64,000 nucleotides of DNA from Ariolimax columbianus (lineage: Eukaryota > Mollusca > Gastropoda > Stylommatophora > Arionidae): positions 14,456,696-14,520,695 of the forward strand of contig JAVGWX010000019.1 in assembly GCA_036924085.1 (NCBI GenBank). Direction: 5' to 3'. Both the position numbers and the translations under genes were made by a program. Position 1 is the stretch's first letter, and every line of letters starts with the position of its first letter. Positions 1-10,489 of the stretch are shown here, piece by piece. A model generated the notes under the pieces. That model made no database searches and was not told the origin of the DNA. It worked only from the letters and a program-made list of their open reading frames with translations.

Positions 1-645
1 ACAGGTAAGGTGAGTGATAACCAGGTAGCAGTGAAAAAGGCAAATGCAATGTTAGATTTGATAAAAAGTCATATTAAACATAGAAGCAAGGAAGTGATAT
101 TCAAACTGTATAAAGCATTAGCTAGACCTAGATTGGAGTACTGTGTACAAGTGTGGAGCCCTTATCATAGAGGGGATATAAACATGCTGGAAAGAATACA
201 AAAAAGAGCGACAAAGCTGATAGTGGGATTCCAGAATTACAGTTATGAGATGAGGAAAGACTCAGAAAAACCGGCTTACAGTGTCTAGCAAAGAGAAGAA
301 TTCGAGGTGACTTAATACAGGTTTATAAGATGATCAGAGGAATAGATAAATTAGACTATAACAAGTTTTATTTCAAAATATAACTTCCCATAAAAACAAG
401 AGTGCATAGCTACAAATGAACTAAAGAGGTCCAGATTTGATATTAGGAAATATTTTTTTAGTCAGAGAGTGGGGAATACATGGAATTCATTGCCACAGGA
501 GGTAGTGGAGGCAGGGACAATTAATGCATATAATAAATTGGATGCGCATAGCTTTTAGAACAGGGTGATCTAAATGAAACTGTAGAATCTTCTAAACCAG
601 TATAAAGAATTTGAGTTGAGTTTGCGTTTGAGTTTGAGTTGTGAG
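1..645 (+). mobile_element. CR1/L2-like LINE, 3' end fragment
   Basis: The open frame 10-288 encodes the C-terminal (thumb) part of a non-LTR reverse transcriptase, with the signature YKALARPRLEYCVQVW followed by HRGDINMLERIQKRATKLI. Downstream the frame is broken, but the 3' region continues through the shared end (tctaaaccagtataaag) into a short GAGTTT-type tail. Related fragments lie at 18385, 44640, 58594 and 61050 (+) and at 26690 and 48309 (-), so this is the commonest LINE family here. The copy runs off the left window edge and lacks the endonuclease and RT palm. It is certainly a dead fragment; only the clade name (CR1/L2 within the jockey group) is a judgement. Confidence 0.85.
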
Positions 646-734
646 GATTTTTTTTTTCAGAAAGAAAGAATGCAGGCTCTGAACTGTGTTGTGGTAATTA
701 GAAGGTTTAATCGCTACACCAGACGCGCGTTCAA

Positions 735-1145
735 TTGGAACCCACAGGAGACACAATTTTGATGTTCATGCGAAAGGGACTTGGAACCCACAGGAGACAC
801 AATTTTTATGTTCATGCGAAATGGACTTGGAACCCACAGGAGACACAATTTTGATGTTCATGCGAAAAGGACTTGAAACCCACAGGAGACACAATTTTGA
901 TGTTCAAGCGAAATGGACTTGGAACCCACAGGAGACACAATTTTGATGTTCGTGCGAAAAGGACTTGAAACCCACAGGAGACACAATTTTGATGTTCAAG
1001 CGAAATGGACTTGGAACCCACAGGAGACACAATTTTGATGTTCATGCGAAAAGGACTTGAAACCCACAGGAGACACAATTTTGATGTTCAAGCGAAATGG
1101 ACTTGGAACCCACAGGAGACACAATTTTGATGTTCATGCGAAAAA
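735..1145. repeat. 46-bp minisatellite, 9 copies
   Basis: The core cccacaggag recurs at 741, 787, 833, 879, 925, 971, 1017, 1063 and 1109, an exact 46-bp period. Adjacent units differ systematically (ggaaccc...catgcg against gaaaccc...caagcg) in the central part, so a 92-bp dimer was amplified later. The short reverse-strand frame through the array is a by-product: 46 is not a multiple of 3. Confidence 0.97.
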
Positions 1146-1289
1146 GACACCATTTATGATGTGTCTGCCAGCGGTACCAATTCGTCCACCAAATGAATCT
1201 GTCAGCTGACCCTACGAATGGACCAACTCCAGGATAGGATTTTCTTGTAGAGATAACGAAAGGAGTATCAGGGATTATGATGGATGGTT

Positions 1290-1340
1290 TTAGTAGGAGA
1301 ATTACACTATATTGTGGTAAGAGGTAGCATTATTCACAAA
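1290..1340. repeat. Single unit of a GGTAACAGGTAGAATT-type repeat
   Basis: The sequence aattacactatattgtggta followed by a gaggtagcatta variant matches the 45-49 bp units at 3640-3765. The LINE at 1989-3639 and the purine tract appear to have split one small minisatellite. Confidence 0.6.
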
Positions 1341-1968
1341 GAGAGAGAGAGAGAGGAAAGAGGAAAGTGAGAGAGGAGAATGAAAGAGAGGAGAGTAAAA
1401 GAGAGAGAGGGAAGTAAAAGAGAGAGAGTAAGAGAGAGAGAGGAGAGTAAAAGTGAGAGAGAGAGTAAAAGAGAGAGAGAGTGAGTGAAAGAGAGTTAAA
1501 GAGAGAGAGAGAGAGTGAAAGAGAGAGGAGAGAGAGAGAGGAGAGTGAAAGAGAGAGACGAGTGTGAAAGAGATAGAGAGGAGAGTGAAAAATAGAGAGA
1601 GGAGAGTGAAAGAGAGAGGAGATTGAAAGAGAGAGAGAGGAGAGTCAAAGAGAGAGAGAGAGGAGAGTGAAAGAGAGAGGAGAATGAAAGAGAGAAAGAG
1701 GAAAGTGTAAGAGAGATGATACTGTAAAAGAGAGGAGAGTGAAAGAGAGGAGTGAAAAAGAGGAGAGTGAAAGAGAGGAGAGTGAAAAAGAGAGTGAAAA
1801 AGAGAGAGAGAGTGAAAGAGAGAGAGAGAGTGAGAGAGAAAGAGTGAAAGAGGGAGAGAGTGTGAAAGAGAGAGAGAGAGTGAGAGAGAAAGAGTGAAAG
1901 AGGGAGAGAGTGAAAGAGGGAGAGGAGGGTGAGTGAGAGAGAGAGAGAAAGGGGAGAGAGGGAGAGAT
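1338..1968. repeat. (GA)-rich polypurine tract
   Basis: About 630 bp of GAGAGA and GTGAAAGAGAG runs with almost no pyrimidines on the + strand. It is low-complexity simple repeat; the Ser/Leu-rich reverse-strand frame across it is not a gene. Such a long homopurine tract could form triplex or non-B DNA. Confidence 0.95.
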
Positions 1969-1988
1969 ATGAATTACATAGGATTGTG

Positions 1989-3639
1989 GTCATCATCATG
2001 TAGCATGTCCTTTGTAGAACGTCGCTCCCATCACATTCCGTCTGTTAGAAACTCGTTCCCTTGCCAAAACTCCAGCCTCCGCCACAATCATACCCAGGCA
2101 TTCCTGGATATCTTGGTGCCATCGTCTTCTTGGTCTACCCCTTCCTCTTCTGCCTGACACCATACCTTCAACATCACCGTTCTCTCTAGACCGTCGTGTC
2201 TCTTGATATGGTCAACGTATTTACATTTTCTGGCTAAAATGGAATTAATAAACGAGTTCTCCTCTATGCTCAACTCTTGCTGAATGTGTACATTTGTCTT
2301 TTTCTCTGTTCAGGGTATTCTGAGGATCTTTCTGTAACATCTTGTCTCGAAGGATTCGATTCTTTGTCACGAAGTTGTCTTAATCGTCCATGATTCGCTG
2401 CCATATGCTGCCACAGGAAAAACACAGGCTCTCAAGACTTTCACATTCATCGTTTTTTTGGTGATTTGTCAAAATTTCTTCAGGCTGTTCAGTCTCTACA
2501 TTGCCATAGCTAGTCTTCTTCTGATTTCTTTCTAGCAGTCGCCATTGTTGTCAATTCTGGAGCCCAGATATTCAAAATGCGTGACCTGATCCTCACCACC
2601 CACTGTAAATTCATGTTGACATCGTGTTTTGTCGGTGGTCATTATCTTTGTTTTGTTTATATTTATAAACAGGTTTTGATCTTTACTGTGTTCATTTAGG
2701 GCTGAAATTAGCTGCTCTAGCCCTTCTGCAATTATTAATACTATCACTGTGTCGTGTTTATATCGTAACTCTGGAATCTCGTAACCGCTAATCGTAAATG
2801 TATCAAAATTTTCGATGTTGTCGTCTTCTCTAACATTTCTCATTATACATTCCGCTGTTTTATAGATAAGATGAGAGGATACATCCCTGTCGGACTTCCT
2901 TTTGTATTGCAAACCAATCTGATGTTTACCCAGATACTCGGACAGTGGCTCGTTGATCTTGATAAAACGTTTCAATGAGAAGGATAATATACACATGAAA
3001 CCCTATATTCTTCATGATGACTCCAAGATTTTGATGTTTTATTGTATCGAAGGCCTTTGTGTAATCAATGAAACACGTGTATAGGTCTACATTAAACTCT
3101 CTACATTTTTCGTAGCTATTCTTCATATTGAATATGGGTTCTCTGGTGCCTCTGTCTTTCATAAAACCTGATTGGACTTCGTGAATTTCAGATTCAAACC
3201 TTTTCTCAATCCTTCTCAATAGGATCCGCAAGAGCACCTTGCTAGCATGGCTGATTAGTGCGATAGTTCGGTAGTTTGTGCACAGCTTTAGATTGCCTTT
3301 GTGAGAATGGGAATATAAATGTATTTCTTCCATGCTTCTGGCCACTCTGCTCTGCGCCATATTTGTTTATACAGCTTGTGATAAACTTCATCACTAGCCT
3401 TCCCTCCTGCTTGTATTAACTCCGCTTGGACTTTCCATTTTTCAGGCTTTTGATTGATGAGCGTACTTCCTCTAATGTTTCTGTTCGGTCCGCATGTCAT
3501 CAATGACAAAGAGGATAACACACTAACAGAAATCAAAGACGTACTGAATAGAGGGAGAGTGTACCACAGAATCTTGTATGAAGATAGCACAAAGCGATCA
3601 GTTACAATCCTACCAAAGGATGAGAAAGTACCTGAACAA
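1989..3639 (-). mobile_element. Endonuclease-RT LINE, 3' half with inverted 5' end
   Basis: On the - strand, broken frames at 3590-2532 encode an RT: an interdomain segment (VQAELIQAGGKASDEVYHKL), the NYRTIALISHASKVLLRIL block, FIDYTKAFDTI, a decayed YADD region (RYKHDTVIVL) and the FEYLGSRIDNNGDC block. Its 3' end at 1989 has a short (GAT) tail and matches the end of the + copy at 4895-6295. From about 3480 to 3639 the strand flips: the + frame NDKEDNTLTEIKDVLNRG is the segment that normally lies just upstream of VQAELIQAGG. Flanks share gattgtg (1982-1988 and 3640-3646), a probable 7-bp target-site duplication. This layout is that of a twin-primed insertion. Confidence 0.82.
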
Positions 3640-3765
3640 GATTGTGCTAACAGGTAGAATTGTTGAGAGAGAAGAAATACATTATATTGTGGTAACAGGT
3701 AGAATTATCGATCGAGAGAGAAGAATTACACAAGATTTTGGTAACAGGTAGAATTTTTAAGAGAT
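3640..3765. repeat. 45-49 bp minisatellite, about 3 copies
   Basis: The core caggtagaat occurs at 3651, 3696 and about 3745, separated by GAGAGAGAAGAA and ATTGTGG segments. It is the host repeat interrupted by the LINE to its left. Confidence 0.75.
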
Positions 3766-3876
3766 AAAAACTTGATATTTGATAATTCTGATTTATTTCA
3801 AATGCAACAAAATCAATGTAAAATCAATGTTATAAATACATAATCAGCTTATAAGAAATATTAAATCAATACATAG

Positions 3877-3881
<5 letters not shown>

Positions 3882-3951
<70 letters not shown>

Positions 3952-3957
3952 TTATAA
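3882..3957. repeat. (TA)n microsatellite
   Basis: An almost uninterrupted run of TA dinucleotides of about 65 bp ends in tatgtatatat. It is embedded in A+T-rich DNA. Confidence 0.97.
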
Positions 3958-4365
3958 AATCAATATGTAAATATCAATATCAAGTTGAATAATTGAATAT
4001 TTCTTTTAAAATCGAATTATATTTTCAGGAACCATATGTGATAATAAGTCCTCGGCCCTAACCTCCTTTGCTTGATCTGTTACACCTATGTACTTGCTGA
4101 CAATTTTGCTAACACAATTTTTAACTACATTGGAACCATGTCCATCAGTAATAAAACTACAGATGGCCATGATTGGAAAGCACGGAAGGCTGACATAACT
4201 GTTCAAAACCCGTGCGCTTAGGGTTGAAGCTGGGCAGTTTTCATAAAACACGGGGAACATGTTATTTCCAAAAATACTGTCATGAAAGAGGTAATTATTT
4301 CATAAGACTGGTTTCATTAGGAGCGTTCGTTCTTGTATAACGTAAATAAAGAAAATATGGGTATT
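3958..4365. other. Unassigned A+T-rich stretch
   Basis: No repeat or conserved domain is recognised here. A reverse-strand frame of 84 codons (4006-4260) exists but has no recognised motif and no convincing splice sites; I do not call it a gene. Confidence 0.5.
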
Positions 4366-4503
4366 CAGCTTGTTTCAGGGCAGTATTATGTGAAAGGATC
4401 ACTATCAACTTCAGCTTGTTTCAGGGCAGTATTATGTGAAAGGATCACTATCAACTTCAGCTTGTTTCAGGGCAGTATTATGTGAAAGGATCACTATCAA
4501 CTG
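4366..4503. repeat. 46-bp tandem repeat, 3 copies
   Basis: The core cagcttgtttcagggcag starts at 4366, 4412 and 4458. The three units are nearly identical, so the array is young. Confidence 0.95.
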
Positions 4504-4556
4504 TGATTTGTTGTGTTTTGTACCTTGAGTTTGATTTAATTCTCTGTGTGGATGAT

Positions 4557-4800
4557 GTCAGGTCAGGTCAGGTCAGGTCAGATCAGGTCAGGTCAGGTCA
4601 GTTAATCCTGTAATCAGTGATACCCTTCTCTTACATCAGCCGCTGCTTGTGCCTCTTCTAGTAGGAAATTGATCCATTGTTTTATGTTGTCCTCCCATCT
4701 CCCTTTTGGGACGGCCTCTTTATTGTCTGTGTTGCGCCTTTCCATGCAGGATCGTATTTGCAATACTATTTGAGGGTGTATGGATGATGTATGGAGCAAT
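4557..4800 (-). mobile_element. Endonuclease-RT LINE 3' end with (ACCTG)n tail
   Basis: The - frame 4799-4614 encodes the C-terminal end of an RT protein (GRWEDNIKQWINFLLEEAQAAA). The 3' end runs into a pentanucleotide tail, seen on the + strand as caggt repeats at 4557-4603. The same protein end and tail occur in the longer + copy at 6771-8125 and the - copy at 33085-33380. It is a heavily 5'-truncated insertion. Confidence 0.85.
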
Positions 4801-4894
4801 TATAAACCTCGGCACAATACAAGTGCTGATGAGTTCTGTAATTTAGTTGGCCTATACATTTGGCGGGAATTTTCCCTATGAGTCAGACGGACTT

Positions 4895-6295
4895 CTATAT
4901 AAGAATGGCCATAATCTGGCACAGCTCAGAGTGGCCACAGGCTTGAAAGAGATCAATCTATATTTCTCTCCCAAATTAAAGGTAACTTTAAGCTGTGCAC
5001 AAACTACTGCACTATTGCGCTAATAAGTCACGCCAGCAAGATCCTCAAGAGGATAATATTGAAGAGGATAGAAAGAAAAGTTGAATGTGAAATCCATGAA
5101 GTGCAAGCAAGCTTCAGAAAAGACAGAAAGGCTAAATATCACATATGTAATAATATCACTAACATCTATGACAAATGTAGAAAGTATAACTTATATCTAT
5201 TTACATATTTTATCAATTTCACTCAGACCTTCGATTGCGTAAAACATTAGAAATTGTGGAAAATAATGAAAGATGTGAGGTATTCAGTACATCTAAACCA
5301 TCTAATCCAATCATTATATCATAAACAACAGGCTGCTGTCAGAGTATCTAGAAAAAAATAAGATTGGTTCGAAGTACAAATGGTAGTAAGGCAGGGATGT
5401 ATCCTCTCCCCATAATTAATTGCCGTTTATGCAGAGTGCATCAATAGGAACGTTAAAGAAGATGAGAATGTCGAAAGTTATGATCCCTTTACAATCGGCG
5501 GATACAAGATCCCAGAGCTAAGATACGCAGACGATACTGTGATACTATCAAACACTGCAGATGGGTTATAACAGCGAATTGCACCGGTAAACAAATGCAG
5601 CGAAGATTAAAAAAAGACCTTTCTGTGAACATAAAAAACCTAAGATAATGATCACTTTCAAAACAAGAAGTCAATATAAATTCACGTTTGGGAGTGTGGA
5701 AATAGAACAAGTCATGGACTTCGAGTATATGGACTCCAGAATAGACAACAATGGCGACTGCTCAACGGAAATCAGAAGAAGATTGGCAATAGAAATGCAG
5801 AGGAAACTTGAAGAAACTATGGCAGAATACCAGCAATCCAACAACAGTGAAACTGTTGAGAACCTGTGTTTTTCTTGTTTTGCAACATGCTGCTGCGAAA
5901 TATTCACAGTTAATCAAACACAAAGGAAGAGAATCGAGTCTTTCCAGTTAAAATCTTATAGAAAAGTCCTCAAAATACAACAGACTGAAAAAAGAAGAAT
6001 GCAGACATTTTGCCAAATTTGAACATTGAGGAGAACTGGATCATAAATTCCACCGTGAACAGAAAATTGAAATACTAGGGCCACATCAAAAGACAATGGT
6101 CTTGGAAGAGAGAAAAGCAAGGGAAAATATGCCAACAGAGGTAAAGGCAGACCAAGAAGGTGATGGCACTACAAAGATGTCAAGAAATGTTTAGACATGC
6201 CTCTCGAGCAGGCTGGAGATTTGGAGTGAGATCGAGTTTCGTTCGGAGCTGTGATGGCAGTGACGTTCTGCAAAGGACATGCTACATCATGATGT
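4895..6295 (+). mobile_element. Endonuclease-RT LINE, RT region, decayed
   Basis: Broken + frames encode RT blocks in order: KLCTNYCTIALISHASKI (about 4985), HEVQASFRKDRKA, FINFTQTFDCVKH (about 5215), RQGCILSP, the catalytic block RYADDTVIL (about 5522) and FEYMDSRIDNNGDC (about 5720). The 3' end (gttctgcaaaggacatgctacatcatgatg) is shared with the - copy at 1989, which fixes the family and the short GAT-type tail. The first part of the frame (5059-5250) and a later part (5648-6022) are open, with stops and frameshifts between them. The YADD motif is intact, but the copy cannot encode a working protein. Confidence 0.85.
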
Positions 6296-6770
6296 AACTT
6301 TCATTTTCTATTCATTGAATTTCACTTGTCATTTTAATTAATTTTTTTTAAAAAAAAGATGTTTATAATATTTTTAAATCCATGTGTATATGATAACTTG
6401 ATGGTATGAAGAAAAACGGAAATAAACAAAATAAAAAAGAATGGTCATTTTACTTTATATAAAAAAGTGTTGGTAGCAAAGAAAATATATCCATCCTTAA
6501 ATAAAGGACCTACATTTTTATTATTTTTGGGTTTTGACATTAGGAACTGGTTTGTGTACGCCAACAGAGGAACATAACAATTTGTCCTTTAATTTTGATT
6601 ATTTAAAAAAAGAAAACAATATATTGGGTATGCGATGTAGAATTATCACCGCGAGAACATTGAATCAACAGCTACACTTCTGCACAGCAGAAACATTAGC
6701 TAATAAGTACATACATATATACATACGGATCTATACACTGGCCAATACGTCCTGATAAAACCTAACATCA
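6296..6770. other. A+T-rich spacer with a dispersed-repeat fragment
   Basis: Mostly A+T-rich DNA without a gene. Positions 6725-6757 (ctatacactggccaatacgtcctgata) match a dispersed repeat also seen at 21385-21487 and, inverted, at 45960-45995. Confidence 0.55.
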
Positions 6771-8125
6771 ATGGTTATACCGTTACATAATTCTGGAAAC
6801 CTAAAGCTATGCCAACATTACAGAACAATAAGCCTCATTAGCCACCCTAGCAAGGTCATGCTTAGATTAATCCTTGACCGATTGAAACCCCAAGCAGAGA
6901 ACATCATTGCCGAGGAGCAAGCAGGGTTCAGACAGGGAAGAAGCACAACAGAATAGATATTTAATTTAAGGCTGCTAAGCGAGAAATATCTAGAACAGCA
7001 GCAAAAACTGTATCGTGTGTTTATTGATTTTAAGAAGGCGTTTGATAGGGTATGGCTAAAGCGCTGTGGGTAACCATGAAAATATATAAAAATCCACGGA
7101 CATATTATAAAGGTCCTTGAACACCTATATGACAAAGCGTCCAGAGCAGTTCTTGTAAATGGTAGGCGAGGGGATTGGTTTCGCACATCAGTTGGTGTGA
7201 CACAGCGGTGTACACTCTGTCCAACTCTTTTCAATATATTGCTTGAGGGAATTATGAGTGAGGCACTTGGAGGTCACATTGGTACTGTCAAGATAGGGGG
7301 CCGAACGATTACCAACCTTCGTTTTGCAGATGATATCGACGGGTTGGCAGGTTCAGAAGCAGAACTCCAGGAACGGGTCAGAAGGCTAGAAGAAACAGCT
7401 CTTGGCTATGGTATGGAGATAAACGCTGGAAAGAACAAATTAATGATCAACAACACCGAGGTTTCAACAGTAGGATAAAAGCTAACGGTCAGGAACTCGA
7501 AGTAGTTGACCGTTTTAAATATCTGGGGTCGATTGTCAGTGATGAAGGATCAAAATGTGAAGTGTTGGCCAGAATAGCAGAGACAATTTCGATGCTTGCA
7601 CGGCTCAACACATTCTGGCAAAACAAACGGCTAGCACTATGCACGAAAATCAGATTAATGCGTACACTGGTCCTGTCAATATTCCTCTATGCTTGTGAGA
7701 CATGGACAGTTACAGCTGACCTTCAGCGAAGGATACAGGCCCTGCAGATGATATGTTTCCGAAGACTTTTAAAAGTCACGTACAAAGATCAAGTTCCAAA
7801 TGAGGAAATACGAGATAGAATTTCAACATCAATAGGGCCTTTTGAAGACCTCTTGGCATCTGTCAAAAGAAGGAAACTCGCTTGGTGCGGTCACATTTCG
7901 AGATCAATTGGTCTTGCAAATACGATCCTCCACGGAAAGGTGCAAGACAGACGACGAAGAGGCCGTCCCAAAAAGAGGTAGCAGGACAACCTAATATAAT
8001 GGACCAATCTCTGACCAGAAGAGGTTCAGGCAGCGGCCGCTGACAGAGAAGGGTGACGTGGTGTTGCGAGGATATCTTCATGTGTGCCCCAACGACCTCA
8101 TCGGTTACGGGATGACCTGACCTGA
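6771..8125 (+). mobile_element. Endonuclease-RT LINE with (ACCTG)n tail
   Basis: The + strand carries RT blocks in order: NLKLCQHYRTISLISHPSKV (about 6795), EEQAGFRQGRSTTE, FIDFKKAFDRVW (about 7020), CPTLFNILLEGIMSEAL, NLRFADDIDGLAG (about 7314, catalytic FADD intact) and, after stops near 7477 and 7500, the C-terminal domain with LFLYACETWT-type and KRRKLAWCGHISRS blocks (7562-7981). The 3' tail is acctgacctgacctg at about 8108-8123. At least three in-frame stops and one frameshift make it a pseudogene. It is the longest copy of this family in the window, but lacks the endonuclease. Confidence 0.88.
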
Positions 8126-8134
8126 CCTGATATG

Positions 8135-10000
8135 GAAAGGGTTGAACTTAGGCTCTTGTTCGCCATAGTTTTCCACGTTTTGCTAACATATAGGAGCTTA
8201 CTGAGGACACGGGTATTGTAGACCATGCCTTGGTCTAGACTGCAAGTTTTAAAATTTTCCCAGACACGTTTTAAGACCGGAAAATACGGCAGCAGTTTTG
8301 TCTATGCGATATCCTTTTTCGGTGTCTAGTGAGAGCTTATCGTTGATGAGGGACCCCAGGTAAGTGAATTGGTCCACAGAGGCTAATCCGTAGTTGTTGA
8401 TTTCTGCAGTGACATCTACATTTTATACCAGCACATTTGTTTCATTCAGGCCTGTTGGGAAGTCACTTTTTGGCACGCCTGGAAATAACGAGCTATCAAG
8501 CTAAGGAGATTTTACTTTCTCTGAATGACAATTGCACATAATCAACAAATAACAAGTCCCTGACAGTAACTTCTGTGATCTTGGTTTTACCATTTAGTAT
8601 CTAAAGATTAAACATATAACCATCTGATCTAGTTTGAAGGTAAATTATCCTTTTTTTTCATTACCAAATGCGTAATTCCATAGTAGCGCAAAGACGATTC
8701 CGAATAATGTTGGGGCCAGAACGCTGACTTGTTTAACACCACTGTAAATACTGAATGGCTGTGATGCATTACCGTAAAATTGGACTGTTCCTTTCATATC
8801 CTCATGAAATGCACTATTAGCTGCAGCAGTGTGTTAAACATTTTGCCAAAAACACTGAGTAGTGACGTGTCTCTGTCCTTATTGTAGTTACTTCCATCAT
8901 CTTTATATGTGTATAGTGTGACAATCTTTGAATCTCTTATGTTTTGAAGTACGATGGATGTTTTTTCAACTCTAGCATAGCAGCATGTGCAACGGTTTCA
9001 AGAGTGTGTCATTACAGGCTTTGATGAGGTCAGGTTGGATCCCGTCGCTGTCTACTCTTCTGCCCAGGGCCAAGTTGCCAATGGCTTTTTTGACATCTTC
9101 TAAAAATGCCTCGACGTCTAGCTCCTTCATTCTATGATAACCTTGAAAAGCATCAAAGGCTGTTACAGATACAGTACTTCCGAAGGAGTAGAAATCACAG
9201 AGTGCGCAACCTATCGCTTTATCTCCCTTCCTTGTACAGTTATTTTTTCGTCAAAGATGGATTTGAGTGTGCTTTTGCAAGTGCAAAGAATAATGCAGTT
9301 TAATTCCACAATATATTTTTTTGATTTTTCCAGTTTGTGCCGGAGCCTGGATGTTTTCACTGAGCTGGAGCGAGTACTCATTTGCTCAGATGCGAGATAC
9401 CTGTTAAAGTTGGCACCTGGTGGACTAAGAATTTGCAGAGTTACGGCGTTTGCAAGTCGCTTGTATTTATTCAAGATCAGTGCGCTTTGTCTCGTGACGG
9501 GTGTCATATTTATTTTTGCTTCGAACCAGTGATTTGATTTAGCAGTCTCTCTACCTGGAGTAACAAATTCAGTACCAAGGATGTTTTTTTCCAAAGTTTG
9601 CATGTTTATGTTGTGGAATTTTGAGAGTTTCCTCGAAGGTGCCGTTAAAGTAATTGATTAGTGCAGGATCTGACATTTTACTCGTGTCTATGTGTGGTTT
9701 ACCTTTGTGTTTAATGTGATGGAACTTTCTTGATTGCCATTAAATTTTACATTGAACCAGTTCATGGTCTGTGTCACAGTTTGCTCTTTGATATTAACAT
9801 GTGAGGATCAGATTTGAGAAGAGACCTTAAAAAATTAAGATCAAGCTGATGCCTGGGCGTGGATCGTGGTTGCATCCATAATACCTTTTGTTGGTGTTGG
9901 TCTGAACAGAGGACTTGGTCACACAAAGTCCACAGTAGACACAGAGCTTTAAAAGCCATTGCTCATTTTCATAAATTTTGCGTGCTCCAAAGTTTCCAAA
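8135..10000 (-). mobile_element. Endonuclease-RT LINE, EN to RT, decayed
   Basis: Read on the - strand from right to left: an endonuclease segment (NFGARKIYENEQWLLKLC near 9990, then a decayed MHPRS-type block near 9870), an EN-RT linker (frame 9603-9211), an interdomain block (AFLEDVKKAIGNLALG near 9110), an RT block (RDSKIVTLYTYKDDGSNYN near 8930) and the post-YADD block FTYLGSLINDKLSLDTEKGY near 8370. The region expected to hold the YADD motif is not recognisable. Its left end abuts the tail of the + LINE at 6771-8125. Its right (5') end passes into the 59-bp array, whose unit carries the next upstream endonuclease motif. Confidence 0.78.
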
Positions 10001-10478
10001 ACAAGACGAAGTACGAATCGTGATAAGCGCCCAGTCTAGCAGTGACGTAGCGGAGTAGAACAAGACGAAGTACGAATCGTGATAAGCGCCCAGTCTAGCA
10101 GTGACGTAGAGGAGTAGAACAAGACGAAGTACGAATCGTGATAAGCGCCCAGTCTAGCAGTGACGTAGCGGAGTAGAACAAGACGAAGTACGAATCGTGA
10201 TAAGCGCCCAGTCTAGCAGTGACGTAGAGGAGTAGAACAAGACGAAGTACGAATCGTGATAAGCGCCCAGTCTAGCAGTGACGTAGCGGAGTAGAACAAG
10301 ACGAAGTACGAATCGTGATAAGCGCCCAGTCTAGCAGTGACGTAGCGGAGTAGAACAAGACGAAGTACGAATCGTGATAAGCGCCCAGTCTAGCAGTGAC
10401 GTAGCGGAGTAGAACAAGACGAAGTACGAATCGTGATAAGCGCCCAGTCTAGCAGTGACGTAGCGGAGTAGAACAAGA
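10000..10478. repeat. 59-bp tandem array, 8 copies, from a LINE endonuclease
   Basis: The unit starting caagacgaagtacgaatcg repeats every 59 bp with very few differences, mainly gcg against gag before gagtag. On the - strand one frame of the unit reads VTARLGAYHDSYFVL, which resembles the GDFNARxGxDHD motif of LINE endonucleases, and it sits just upstream of the NFGARKIYENEQWLLKLC segment, where that motif belongs. The array thus looks like an amplified piece of the LINE at 8135-10000. Confidence 0.93.
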
Positions 10479-10489
10479 TGTTCCTGACC

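Noticed and set aside
1496..1999. 167-codon Ser/Leu-rich reverse-strand frame
   Set aside because: It is the complement of a (GA)-rich simple repeat.
4006..4260. 84-codon reverse-strand frame as a gene
   Set aside because: No motif, homologue in memory, or splice signals; length is within chance for A+T-rich DNA.
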